Made by a program: the position numbers and the translations under genes
The notes under the pieces: generated by a model
What the model was told of the DNA's origin: nothing
Databases searched by the model: none
The model's input: only the letters and a program-made list of their open reading frames with translations
Assembly (NCBI GenBank): GCA_022839525.1
Contig: JALHET010000015.1
Span: 14,078-36,801, forward strand
Length of the DNA: 22,724 nucleotides
Source: Lentisphaerota bacterium
GTDB lineage: Bacteria > Verrucomicrobiota > Kiritimatiellia > RFP12 > UBA1067
Reading direction: 5' to 3'
Part shown: piece after piece, positions 14,572-22,722 of the stretch
How positions within the stretch are numbered: position 1 is the stretch's first letter
How the letters are laid out: every line of letters begins with the position of its first letter

Positions 14572-16509
14572 TCAAGCGTCGCGCCCGAAACACGTCCCGC
14601 CCGTCAGGTCGCTGGGCATGCGCCAATCGCCGCGGGGGGAAAGGCCGACCGACCCGACTTTAGGCCCGTCCGGAAGGCAGGACCGTTTGAACTGCTGGCT
14701 GAAGAACCGCTTGAAGAAAAGCTTCAGCCAGCGGTCGAGTTCCGCAGCCGGGTAACGGTTTTCGAAAGCGATTCCCGCCAGAAACCGGATCTTCGCCGCA
14801 GAGGCTCCGCGGCGGACAAAGTGATACAAGAAGAAATCGTGCGCCTCGTAAGGGCCGATCACCTCTTCGGTCTTCTGGGTGATCTTACCCTCGCAATCCG
14901 CCGGCAGCAGCTCGGGCGAAACAGGCGTAGCCAGAATATCCAGCAACACCGCAGAGACCTTCGGGTTCACGCGGTTCTCCGCCACCCAATTCACCAGATG
15001 GCGCACGAGCGTCTTGGGCACGCCGCAGTTGACCCCATACATGCTCATGTGGTCCCCGTTGTAGGTGCACCACCCCAGTGCCAACTCCGAGAGGTCGCCC
15101 GTCCCGACCACCAGCGCGCCGAGCATGTTTGCCTTGTCCATCAGGATCTGCGTACGCTCGCGCGCCTGCGTGTTTTCGTAGGCGATGTCATGCGTCTTGC
15201 CGGAATGACCGATATCCGCCAGATGCCGCTTGCACGCCTCCGTGATGTCGATCTGTTCCAGCGGAACCCCCAATTCGCCGCACAGCCGGACCGAATTGCC
15301 CAATGTGCGCCCGGTTGTCCCGAACCCGGGCATCGTGAGGGCATGAATGCCTGAACGGTCCAGCCCGGCCCGCTCGAACGCCTCGCAGATCACCAGCAAC
15401 GCCAGCGCGGAATCAAGCCCGCCCGAGAGCCCCACAACAACGTCGCGGCAACCGGCATGAAGCAGGCGCGTCGCCAGCCCCGTGCTTTGGATCGCGAAAA
15501 TCTCTTCGCACCGGCTATCACGAAGCGATCCGCCCGCAGGCACAAAGGGCAAAGGCTCAACGACCCGCAGCAACCCCTTACGGGCCATCGTCTCCCCCGC
15601 CGAGCCATACGGGATTTCCCGCCCCGGCTCCATCCGGGAGGCGCTCAAACCAAACGCGGCGTTCTGCCGCCGCTCGAACGCGAGAAACTCCAGATCGACA
15701 TCCGCCAACAGCAGCCCGCCTTCGCGCGTGAACCGCCGGTTTTCCGCCAGAAGGTGGCCGTTCTCCGCGATCATCGCATGCCCGCCGAACACGATATCCA
15801 TGCTCGACTCGCCCGGTCCCGCGCCCGCATACACGTAGGCCGCCAGACACCGCGCCGACTGCTGCACCACAAGGTCACGGCGGTATTCGCGCTTGCCGAC
15901 CAGCTCGTTGCTGGCCGAGAGGTTGCAGAGTACGGTCGCGCCGCTCAACGCCTGGCGTGTGCAGGGAGGCACCGGGCTCCAGAGATCCTCGCAGATTTCC
16001 ACACCCACACAACAACCGGGGAACCCCTGCGCCGGGAACACCAAATCGGCACCGAAGGGAGCCTCCTTCCCGCAGAGGCGGACGGCCTTGGCCCGCGCCG
16101 CAACGGCGGAGGCAAACCAGCGCTTCTCATAAAACTCACCTGTGTTAGGCAGATATGTTTTTGGCACCACTCCGAGAAGGTTTCCCCGGCAACAGACGGC
16201 CGCACAGTTGAAAAGCATCCCCTCCAGACGGAGAGGAAGCCCCACAATCAACAACGTGTCGAGCGTCCCGGTTCTCTCAAGAAAGGAGGACAAGCCCTTC
16301 TCGGCTGCGTCCAGCAGCTCAGACTGGAAAAACAGGTCGGCACACGTGTACCCCGTGACACACAATTCGGGGAACACAAGCACCCGCACGGCGTCCCCGG
16401 CCGCTTTTACCGCCAGTTCCGTCATCGACGCGACGTTGTCACTCACCGCAGCGGGAAGCACAACGGGAACCGCCGCCCCCACCCTGCAATAGCCGAACTG
16501 TTTGTCCAT
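14572..16509 (-). CDS. nadE: Glutamine-dependent NAD+ synthase
   Basis: This 645-residue cytoplasmic enzyme catalyses the last step of NAD+ synthesis: deamido-NAD+, ATP and glutamine give NAD+. The start is the ATG at 16507-16509 (MDKQFGYCRVG), with AAGGGA upstream; the longer frame before it is intergenic. Residues 1-270 are the nitrilase-type glutaminase domain with its catalytic triad E48 (FPELCVTGYT), K117 (VPKTYLPN) and C173 (VEICEDLW). The spacing is that of the long bacterial glutamine-using NadE. Residues about 330-600 are the synthetase domain with the ATP-pyrophosphatase loop GLSGGLDSALALL, ENTQARERTQILMDKAN, GTGDLSELALGWCTYNGDH and a GVPKTLVRHLV stretch. Its length is normal for the family. 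It lies 99 bases downstream of the glutamine synthetase gene on the same strand and converges with the GH20-like gene across a 136-base gap. Confidence 0.95.
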   Translation of the reverse strand: MDKQFGYCRVGAAVPVVLPAAVSDNVASMTELAVKAAGDAVRVLVFPELCVTGYTCADLFFQSELLDAAEKGLSSFLERTGTLDTLLIVGLPLRLEGMLFNCAAVCCRGNLLGVVPKTYLPNTGEFYEKRWFASAVAARAKAVRLCGKEAPFGADLVFPAQGFPGCCVGVEICEDLWSPVPPCTRQALSGATVLCNLSASNELVGKREYRRDLVVQQSARCLAAYVYAGAGPGESSMDIVFGGHAMIAENGHLLAENRRFTREGGLLLADVDLEFLAFERRQNAAFGLSASRMEPGREIPYGSAGETMARKGLLRVVEPLPFVPAGGSLRDSRCEEIFAIQSTGLATRLLHAGCRDVVVGLSGGLDSALALLVICEAFERAGLDRSGIHALTMPGFGTTGRTLGNSVRLCGELGVPLEQIDITEACKRHLADIGHSGKTHDIAYENTQARERTQILMDKANMLGALVVGTGDLSELALGWCTYNGDHMSMYGVNCGVPKTLVRHLVNWVAENRVNPKVSAVLLDILATPVSPELLPADCEGKITQKTEEVIGPYEAHDFFLYHFVRRGASAAKIRFLAGIAFENRYPAAELDRWLKLFFKRFFSQQFKRSCLPDGPKVGSVGLSPRGDWRMPSDLTGGTCFGRDA

Positions 16510-16540
16510 ACCCGGATCCCTTCTGGTCAATGCGGAAGAG

Positions 16541-16546
16541 AGTATA
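16541..16546 (-). promoter_or_regulatory. Candidate -10 box of nadE
   Basis: On the minus strand TATACT lies 31 bases before the nadE ATG. The sequence at the -35 distance (TTTATC) is weak. TTGTTTGG (16553-16560) lies just upstream of the -10, and the same octamer precedes the -10-like/-12 element of the glutamine synthetase gene. Confidence 0.35.
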
Positions 16547-16608
16547 CCCCATCCAAACAACCGGATAAAGAGATAACAGCGGGTGACGCGCCCGCGCACG
16601 CCCAGCGC

Positions 16609-18738
16609 CTATCGGATGAAAAGCATCTCCTGATAGGTCGGCAGAGGCCACAGGTCGTCGGCGCAGATGTGCTCCAGCGCATCCGCCTCTTTACGCAGGG
16701 CGTTCATCATGGGGATGACGGTGTCCAGCAGATACCGGCACTGCTGCGGCTCGGTCAACCCCTGGGGAAGCTGAATCACCTCCTCCAGCCGCAGCATCGC
16801 CTTCTGCAGGTTGCCCAGCAAGGCGTCGACCTCATCCAGGGTGGTGGTGCAACCGAGTTTTCCCACCGCCATCAAATCCGCTGCCGTCTGCGCCAACAAA
16901 TGCTGGTACCGCACACAGGCAGGGAAGATCATCGTGCGCGCCATCGACAGGCAGAGCCGGGCCTCGATCAGCACGTCCTTCACATATTTTTCGCGGTAGA
17001 TCTCAAACCGGCTCTCGGCTTCACGGCGGCTGAGCACCCCGTACTTCTCAAACACCTCATACGTCTCCGGAGACTCCATCGCATCGAACGCCTCCGGCGT
17101 GGTCGCGGCATTCGGCAGCCCGCGCCGCGCCGCCTCATCGCGCCACTCCTTCGAATAGTTGTCCCCGTTGAAGATCACACGGCCATGCTCGCGGATGATT
17201 TTCTGCAAAAGTTTCTGAACCGCCGCATTGAACTTGGCCGGCTCCTTCGGCGCCTTCTCCAGTTCTTCCGCCACTTCACTCAGGGACTCGGCCATGATCG
17301 TGTTCAGGATGACCTGCGGCCCCGCGATCGACTGACTGGAGCCGACCGCGCGGAACTCGAACCGGTTGCCGGTGAACGCGAACGGGCTCGTGCGGTTCCG
17401 GTCGGTCGCGTCCTTCGGTAGCGGCGGCAGCGTGTCCACCCCCACAGTAATCTGCGCGAACACGTCGGTCAACTGCTCGCCCAGAAACACCGAGAGGATT
17501 GCCGGGGGTGCCTCGTTCGCGCCCAGCCGGTGGTCGTTCCCCGCGTGCGCCACCGCTCCGCGCAACATCGCCGCATGGCGGTTGACCGCCCGGATGACCG
17601 CCGCGCAGAAGACCAGGAACTGCATGTTCTCGTGCGGCGTCTCGCCCGGGTTGAGCAGGTTGCCCACCTTCGGGCTACCCAGCGACCAGTTGAGATGCTT
17701 GCCCGACCCGTTGATGCCGGCAAACGGTTTCTCGTGCAGGAGGCAGGCCAGCCCGTACTTGGGCGCCACGGCCTGCAGGACCTGCATGACGAGGTACTGG
17801 TGGTCGGTCGCCAGATTCGCGCTCTCGAATACCGGCGCGATCTCGTACTGCGCCGGGGCCACCTCGTTGTGCCGGGTCTTGACCGGCACCCCCAGCTTGT
17901 ACAGCTCGGCGTCCACCTCCGTCATGAATGCCAGCACGCGCGCCGGAATGGCGCCAAAATACTGATCCTCCAGCTCCTGCCCCTTGGGAGGGCGGGTGCC
18001 AAACAGCGTCCGCCCCGCGCTCAGCAGGTCCGGACGCGCGAAGTAGAAACTGCGGTCGATCAGGAAGTACTCCTGCTCGGAGCCGGCCGAAGCCGTGATC
18101 ATTCCCGGATCCTCGTGCCCGAACAGCTTCAGCACGCGGCGGGTCTGCCTGCTCAACGCTTGCATCGAGCGCAGCAGCGGCACCTTCTTGTCTAGCGCCT
18201 CGCCCGTCCAGGAGCAGAACGCCGTCGGTATGCAGAGCGTCGTCCCGTTACGCCCCTTCATCAGGTAAGCCGGGCTGGTCACATCCCACGCCGTGTACCC
18301 GCGCGCCTCAAAGGTCGCCCGGATGCCCCCGCTCGGGAAGCTGGAAGCGTCCGGCTCGCCCTGAATCAGTTGCCTTCCCGAAAAATCGACGGTCAGGCGC
18401 CCCTGTCCGTCGGGGCTGAAGAAACTGTCGTGCTTCTCGGCCGTCAGACCCGTCAGCGGATAGAAGATGTGCGCATAGTGCGTGGCCCCGCGCTCAATCG
18501 CCCACCGGCTCATGGCCGCAGCCACGGCATCCGCCACACAACTGTCCAGCGGAACGCCCTCCTCGATCGTCTTCCGCAGCACCTGATAGGCCTCCTTCGG
18601 CAACCGCGCCCTCATCTGGTCGTCGCCAAACACATTCACCCCGAAGTAGGACTGCACCTGCTCCTGCGCCAGCACAGGCTCATCACTGGCGCGGTGTTGA
18701 ATCGCGGATTCGATCGCTTTCTGCCTTGAAATGCTCAT
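16609..18738 (-). CDS. glnN: Glutamine synthetase type III
   Basis: This is a 709-residue cytoplasmic enzyme that forms glutamine from glutamate, ammonia and ATP. Its length and motifs mark it as the GSIII (GlnN) type known from Bacteroides, cyanobacteria and PVC bacteria, rather than the roughly 450-470-residue GSI. Clear signatures are [23 protein letters not shown] text near residue 140, then [43 protein letters not shown] and [20 protein letters not shown]. The start [10 protein letters not shown] has AAGGGAAG about 11 bases upstream. Adenylylation-type control as in GSI is not expected for this class. Upstream is a sequence resembling a sigma54 promoter, which would suit nitrogen control. 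The neighbours on the same strand are the glycerate kinase (157 bases before) and the glutamine-using NAD+ synthase (99 bases after). Confidence 0.95.
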   Translation of the reverse strand: MSISRQKAIESAIQHRASDEPVLAQEQVQSYFGVNVFGDDQMRARLPKEAYQVLRKTIEEGVPLDSCVADAVAAAMSRWAIERGATHYAHIFYPLTGLTAEKHDSFFSPDGQGRLTVDFSGRQLIQGEPDASSFPSGGIRATFEARGYTAWDVTSPAYLMKGRNGTTLCIPTAFCSWTGEALDKKVPLLRSMQALSRQTRRVLKLFGHEDPGMITASAGSEQEYFLIDRSFYFARPDLLSAGRTLFGTRPPKGQELEDQYFGAIPARVLAFMTEVDAELYKLGVPVKTRHNEVAPAQYEIAPVFESANLATDHQYLVMQVLQAVAPKYGLACLLHEKPFAGINGSGKHLNWSLGSPKVGNLLNPGETPHENMQFLVFCAAVIRAVNRHAAMLRGAVAHAGNDHRLGANEAPPAILSVFLGEQLTDVFAQITVGVDTLPPLPKDATDRNRTSPFAFTGNRFEFRAVGSSQSIAGPQVILNTIMAESLSEVAEELEKAPKEPAKFNAAVQKLLQKIIREHGRVIFNGDNYSKEWRDEAARRGLPNAATTPEAFDAMESPETYEVFEKYGVLSRREAESRFEIYREKYVKDVLIEARLCLSMARTMIFPACVRYQHLLAQTAADLMAVGKLGCTTTLDEVDALLGNLQKAMLRLEEVIQLPQGLTEPQQCRYLLDTVIPMMNALRKEADALEHICADDLWPLPTYQEMLFIR

Positions 18739-18788
18739 ACGGTTCTCAGCTTCCCTTTTCGTAAATGCCCTTGGATGGCCATTAATTT

Positions 18789-18805
18789 AGCATACAATCT
18801 GCCCA
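18789..18805 (-). promoter_or_regulatory. Candidate sigma54 (-24/-12) promoter of the glutamine synthetase gene
   Basis: Read on the minus strand, the sequence is TGGGCAGATTGTATGCT. The invariant GG and GC are separated by exactly 10 bases. CA after the GG and TGCT around the GC also fit the consensus, while the middle part does not. The predicted transcript start is about 40 bases before the ATG. TATGCT inside it could instead be a sigma70 -10 box, but no good -35 box accompanies it. Confidence 0.4.
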
Positions 18806-18895
18806 AACAAACACCATATTGTCACAGGCCGGGACAGAAGCTGAAGGGCGAAAAGCTCAGCGTGTGGTTGCGAAAGTCCTCACCGCTGCAGCCGA

Positions 18896-20296
18896 TCAGG
18901 CCTGGGCAACGATCACAACCGCCATGTCCATCACGTTGGTGCGCGTCGGGCCGGTGCGCACGTGCCCGCCGGCTTTTTGGAAAAAGGGATACGAGTCGAA
19001 GGCGCGCAGGCTTTCCTCGGGATCAAGGCCGATCCGTTCGGCCTCCGCGCAGGTGTTTCCGTCCACCACCGCACCGGCCATGTCGGTCGGCCCGTCCGTG
19101 CCGTCCGTTCCCCCTGCCAGCACGGCGATACCCCCCCGTCCGCGCAGAAGCAGGGCGGCTTTCAGCGCCAAATGCTGGTTCCGTCCCCCCAGCCCGTCGC
19201 CTGTGACCTGAAGGGTCGTCTCGCCGCCGAAGAGCAGGCAAACCGGTTTCTGGACATCCTTACACGCTTGCGCCTCACACGCGGCCCGGACGATTTCCGA
19301 AGCGGCCGCCCCAGTGTCCCCTTCGAGCCGATCCGTCACAATCTTCACCGCCAAGCCCCGCGATTGCGCATACCGTGCGGCAGCCTCTAAAGCGACCCGG
19401 TTGCTGCCGATGATCCGGTTCATTGTCCGCGCCAAAACCGGATCGCCTGTTTTCGGCGTCTCGGGGATGCCTCCCGCCACACCATTGTTCAACACCCCAA
19501 GAAGTTGAGGGGGCGTCCCGGCTTCGAGCCCGTATTTCCGGAGGACGCTGAGCGCATCCCCGAACGTCGAGGGATCCGCCACGGTCGGACCGGAGGCGAT
19601 CACGTCCAACGGGTCGCCGACCACATCCGACAGGATCAGGCTCACCACCTGCGCGGGCCAGGCGAGCCGCGCCAACTGGCCGCCCTTCACGCGGCTGAGA
19701 TGCTTGCGCACGGCATTGATCTCCCCGATGGCCGCACCCGAATTCACCAGCGCTTTCGACAACCGCATCACGTCGTCCAACGTGCCTCCCTCCGGCGCGT
19801 CCGCCAGCAACGCGGAACCTCCCCCTGACCACACGCACAGCACCAGATCGCCCTCACCGGCCTCCGCGCAGAGCCGCATGACCTTCCGCGTGGCGTCCGC
19901 CCCCGCCTGATCCGGATACGGATGCGCCGCCTCCATGATCTCGACGTTCCGGCAAGGTGCGGCGTGGCCGTATTTGACCGCGACCGCCCCGCCCGTCAAA
20001 CGGTCGCCCAGCACCTCTTCCAGGGCGAGCGCCATCAGCCCGGAGGCTTTGCCCGCACCGACCACAAAAACCCGCCGGATACGGCACAGGTCAAACACCT
20101 GCCCGCCGATATCCAGCGCCTCCCCTTCAAGTTTTACACTGTCCCGGATCAGCCGGTCCGGGCAGACGCCCGCAATCCCGGCTTCAAAACACCCGCGTGC
20201 GAGCGCCTTGCCGTCCAGAATCACCGGCGCACCCGTATCCGCACGTTCCGCATCGTAAGGATTCATCCGCCCCCCGCCCCCAGTCTGAAATGGCAT
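18896..20296 (-). CDS. Glycerate 2-kinase, MOFRL family
   Basis: This 466-residue cytoplasmic kinase phosphorylates D-glycerate, normally to 2-phosphoglycerate, feeding glyoxylate- or tartronate-derived carbon into glycolysis. Family signatures are visible in order. The N-terminal domain has RRVFVVGAGKASGLMA, then AAHPYPDQAG, VWSGGGSALLADAPEG, NAVRKHLSRVKGGQLA and LILSDVVGDPLDVIASGPTV. The C-terminal MOFRL domain has CLLFGGETTLQVTGDGLGGRNQ, AGGTDGTDGPTDMAGA and PTRTNVMDM. I chose the ATG at 20294-20296 because a promoter and GAGGG lie just upstream; the ATG at 20266 is possible, but the TTG at 20341 falls inside the -35 box. It is divergent from the glycosyltransferase gene and followed on the same strand by glutamine synthetase. 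Confidence 0.92.
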   Translation of the reverse strand: MPFQTGGGGRMNPYDAERADTGAPVILDGKALARGCFEAGIAGVCPDRLIRDSVKLEGEALDIGGQVFDLCRIRRVFVVGAGKASGLMALALEEVLGDRLTGGAVAVKYGHAAPCRNVEIMEAAHPYPDQAGADATRKVMRLCAEAGEGDLVLCVWSGGGSALLADAPEGGTLDDVMRLSKALVNSGAAIGEINAVRKHLSRVKGGQLARLAWPAQVVSLILSDVVGDPLDVIASGPTVADPSTFGDALSVLRKYGLEAGTPPQLLGVLNNGVAGGIPETPKTGDPVLARTMNRIIGSNRVALEAAARYAQSRGLAVKIVTDRLEGDTGAAASEIVRAACEAQACKDVQKPVCLLFGGETTLQVTGDGLGGRNQHLALKAALLLRGRGGIAVLAGGTDGTDGPTDMAGAVVDGNTCAEAERIGLDPEESLRAFDSYPFFQKAGGHVRTGPTRTNVMDMAVVIVAQA

Positions 20297-20312
20297 GACG
20301 CCCTCAGTGTTT

Positions 20313-20341
20313 ATTTTATCAAAGCCCCCCTTTTCCACCAA
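20313..20341 (-). promoter_or_regulatory. Promoter of the glycerate kinase gene
   Basis: On the minus strand, TTGGTG (20336-20341), a 17-base spacer and TAAAAT (20313-20318) form a promoter. The -10 ends 16 bases before the ATG at 20296, giving a leader of only about 10 bases that still holds GAGGG. This helps choose the start codon. Confidence 0.55.
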
Positions 20342-20387
20342 GGATGCAAACGTGGCTTTTCACAATCCGATTGACGCGAGACCAGGC

Positions 20388-20416
20388 TCGACCTGCCTCA
20401 ACCTTCCCGGTATGCT
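20388..20416 (+). promoter_or_regulatory. Promoter of the glycosyltransferase gene
   Basis: TCGACC (20388-20393), a 17-base spacer and TATGCT (20411-20416) precede the ATG at 20437. The expected leader is about 14 bases and includes the ribosome site GGAGG (20427-20431). Confidence 0.45.
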
Positions 20417-20436
20417 TAAAGGTGCTGGAGGTGCTT

Positions 20437-21735
20437 ATGCGATTACTCGTCATACTGCCGGGATCGGGGGGATCTTTTTACTGCCAGAACTGCCTGCGTG
20501 ATCTGGCGGCTATTGAGACGCTGCGCCAGCGCGGCCATACGGTCATCCTGATGCCGCTTTATCTGCCCGCGGCCACACTCACGCGGCATCCCTCCGATAT
20601 TCCGGTCTTCTATGGCGCGGTCACGCTCTACCTGCGCCACCGCTATGCCTTTCTCCAGCGTTTGCCGCGAGCCTGGTTCAAACCTCTGGACAGTTGGCCT
20701 GTCCTGCGCCTCGCGGCCCGTTTCGCGGGCACCACCACCGCCGCCGGGCTGGAAGACCTGACCCTCTCGATGCTGCGCGGGCCGGACGGGCGGCAGGCAG
20801 ACGAGCTGCGGCTCGTGGCAGAATGGATCGCGGGGCTGCCACCCGATGAGAAACCCGACGTGATCGTGTTGTCCAACGCGCTGCTCGCCGGATTGGCCAA
20901 AACGCTGAAGCAGGCCGCAGGCTGTCCGGTCGTCTGCTGGCTGCAGGACGAGCACGTCTGGACCGACGCCATGGAACCCGGCCCGCGTGACGCCGTGCTG
21001 CGCGTCATGTCCGGGGACACGCGCGAAATCGACGGTTTCATCGCCGTCAGTTCCTTTTACGCGGAGCGCATGGCAAAACTCTTGTCGCTGGATCCCGCGC
21101 GGCTGCACGTCGTTTTCCCGGGTCTTGACCCGAAGGACTACAGCCCATCCGATGTGTCGCGTCAGCCCGCGACCGTCGGGTTTCTCTCCCGGCTCTCTGC
21201 CGAAGAAGGGTTCGACCGCTTCATCGACGCCTTTCTGCTCCTGCGCCGCGACCCGCGCTTCACAGGCGTGCGTCTTTCCGCGACCGGCGGATCTTCGGTG
21301 GACAAACGCTTTCTAAAGCGCCAACTCAAAAAACTTTCGGGAGCCGGACTGCTGGCCGACGCCGACATCTCTCCCCAGCGTTTCGTTAAAGACCGGTTCC
21401 GTTTTCTCTCCGGGCTGTCGCTCCTCTGTGTGCCGGGGGGATCATCGCCGGAAGCCTTCGGGTACTACGCGATCGAAGCCATGGCGTCCGGCGTACCCGT
21501 TGTTTTGCCCGCGCAAGGCGCCTTCCCCGAGCTCGCCGCAGCCGCCGGATGTGGCGTTCTGATCGCAGACACCACGCCGGAAACCCTCGCGCAAACATGG
21601 GCGGCGCTGCTTTCCGACCCCGCCCGCCTACACCGTGAATCTGAACTCGGCCGGGCCGCAGCCGCGACCGTTTTCTCCCAAGAGACCACAGCCGCCGCAC
21701 TCGAGAACATGCTGCGGCGCGGCCTCCACAGATAG
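20437..21735 (+). CDS. GT4-like glycosyltransferase with an N-terminal CxxC
   Basis: This 432-residue GT-B-fold glycosyltransferase most resembles family 4 (retaining, nucleotide-sugar dependent) and is probably cytoplasmic or membrane-associated. The ATG at 20437 has GGAGG 5 bases upstream; the 31 codons before it in frame cover the promoter. The N-terminal domain starts RLLVILPGSGGSFYCQNCLRD. Here the usual glycine-rich loop is combined with C16-x-x-C19, which is not a normal GT4 feature. PVVCWLQDEHVW and GFIAVSSFYAERMAKLL close the first domain. The second contains VGFLSRLSAEEGFDRFIDAF and the EX7E motif PEAFGYYAIEAMASGVPVV, with the two acidic residues that contact the donor. The acceptor and product (exopolysaccharide, lipopolysaccharide or glycolipid) cannot be told. 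No other polysaccharide-synthesis genes adjoin it. Downstream lies a hairpin array. Confidence 0.85.
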   Translation: MRLLVILPGSGGSFYCQNCLRDLAAIETLRQRGHTVILMPLYLPAATLTRHPSDIPVFYGAVTLYLRHRYAFLQRLPRAWFKPLDSWPVLRLAARFAGTTTAAGLEDLTLSMLRGPDGRQADELRLVAEWIAGLPPDEKPDVIVLSNALLAGLAKTLKQAAGCPVVCWLQDEHVWTDAMEPGPRDAVLRVMSGDTREIDGFIAVSSFYAERMAKLLSLDPARLHVVFPGLDPKDYSPSDVSRQPATVGFLSRLSAEEGFDRFIDAFLLLRRDPRFTGVRLSATGGSSVDKRFLKRQLKKLSGAGLLADADISPQRFVKDRFRFLSGLSLLCVPGGSSPEAFGYYAIEAMASGVPVVLPAQGAFPELAAAAGCGVLIADTTPETLAQTWAALLSDPARLHRESELGRAAAATVFSQETTAAALENMLRRGLHR

Positions 21736-21769
21736 AGCGGAATAAAAAGTATAACCGTTGGTGATGTCA

Positions 21770-21846
21770 GGTAGTGACGGTTCCCCGAACCGTCCGTCTA
21801 CCCTGAGTAAGCCGAAGGGCGGACGCCTCGGGGAGGCGTCCCTACC
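21770..21846 (+). repeat. Compact three-hairpin intergenic repeat (REP-like), possible bidirectional terminator
   Basis: Three nested or adjacent stems fill most of the 138-base gap between convergent genes. The first is a perfect 8-bp stem with a 3-base loop (GACGGTTC/GAACCGTC, 21776-21794). The second is a CCCT/AGGG stem (21801-21819) around GAGTAAGCCGA. The third is a perfect 9-bp stem with a 3-base loop (GGACGCCTC/GAGGCGTCC, 21821-21841). Outer arms GGTAG (21770-21774) and CTACC (21842-21846) could close the whole structure. No T-run follows, so it is not a standard terminator. Confidence 0.7.
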
Positions 21847-21873
21847 CAAAACGGCTACACGCTAGACAAAAAC

Positions 21874-22722
21874 CTACAGCTCGCGGATGTAGATGTTCTT
21901 GAACTCGAGCGGATCCCCGTGGCACTGCAGCTCAATCTGTTCCTTCGGGAAGATGGGCTGGCTGCGGTCCCAGTAATTTTCCAGCACCGTGTTGTCCACC
22001 ACCAGCACGCCGTTGAGTTTCACGGTCACCCTCTCGCCGACCATCTTGATGTAGAAGGTGTTCCATTCGCCGGGCAGACGGTCCGCAATCGCCAGCGCTT
22101 TGCTGGGGTTGTTCTTGTTGTTGTAAAGCCCGCCGGAACCGATGTTCCACTGATTGTGCGCGTCCCAGATCTGCACCTGGGGCGAGCCGCGCAGGTAAAG
22201 CCCGCTATCGCCGCGGACCGACAGCAGGCGCCAGTCGACAAACATTTCGAAATCTCCGTAATCCTTGGCCGTGGCAAGGCTGTATCCCTTGCCGTCAAAG
22301 AAAAGAGCGTTGTCGCGAACATGCCAGTGCTGAGCCGCCTCCTCGTCTGCGACCTTCTGGATCTCGGCGCGTTTCTCGGGTGTAGCCGCCCGCCGCACGA
22401 GGGGGTTGTCAAACTTTTCCTTACGCGTCACGCCCTTCCAGTTGGTCAGATCCTTGCCGTTGAACAGCGCCGTGAAGCCTTCCGGCGCTTTGTTGTCGCC
22501 GGGACGCGCCGGCGTGTAGTCCGCCGGAACCTCTTTGATGCGGATGTTGCGCCAGTCCACGCGGTAACCGTGCCCCAGCCAGCCGATGTGCCCCTTCGCG
22601 TTGTGCAGACCGGGATGCGGCCTGCCGTCAACCGTTTCCTTGATCGTGGAAAGGTCCGCATCAACAATCACCTCGCCGTTCAGAATAACCGTGATCTTGG
22701 AGCCGATCGCGCGCACCTCCTG
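21874..22722 (-). CDS. Tandem DUF1080 (3-keto-disaccharide hydrolase-type, LamG-like) protein, N-terminus missing
   Basis: The frame is open through the right edge, so the true start is outside; a GTG at 22716 is only the first possible start in view. About 60 residues of a first DUF1080 domain are seen, ending GHIGWLGHGYRVDWRNIRIKE. A linker and a complete second copy follow: GFTALFNGKDLTNWKG, NALFFDGKGYSLATAKDYGDFEMFVDWRL, GDSGLYLRGSPQVQIWD, GEWNTFYIKMVGERVTVKLNGVLVVDN and a C-terminus LEFKNIYIREL. DUF1080 (PF06439) proteins are concanavalin/laminarin-G-like beta-sandwiches, very abundant in Planctomycetes and Verrucomicrobia. Some have been assigned as hydrolases acting on 3-keto-disaccharides. 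They are usually exported, but the signal region is not in view here. The gene converges with the glycosyltransferase gene across the hairpin repeat. Confidence 0.9.
   Translation of the reverse strand, partial: QEVRAIGSKITVILNGEVIVDADLSTIKETVDGRPHPGLHNAKGHIGWLGHGYRVDWRNIRIKEVPADYTPARPGDNKAPEGFTALFNGKDLTNWKGVTRKEKFDNPLVRRAATPEKRAEIQKVADEEAAQHWHVRDNALFFDGKGYSLATAKDYGDFEMFVDWRLLSVRGDSGLYLRGSPQVQIWDAHNQWNIGSGGLYNNKNNPSKALAIADRLPGEWNTFYIKMVGERVTVKLNGVLVVDNTVLENYWDRSQPIFPKEQIELQCHGDPLEFKNIYIREL

Noticed and set aside
15457..17421. 654-codon open frame on the + strand across nadE and glnN
   Set aside because: It is antisense to two well-supported enzymes, is rich in R, H, P and Q, and shows no domain; it is typical of GC-rich shadow frames.
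20339..20341. TTG as the start of the glycerate kinase
   Set aside because: It overlaps the predicted -35 box (20336-20341), and the ATG at 20296 has both a promoter and GAGGG upstream.
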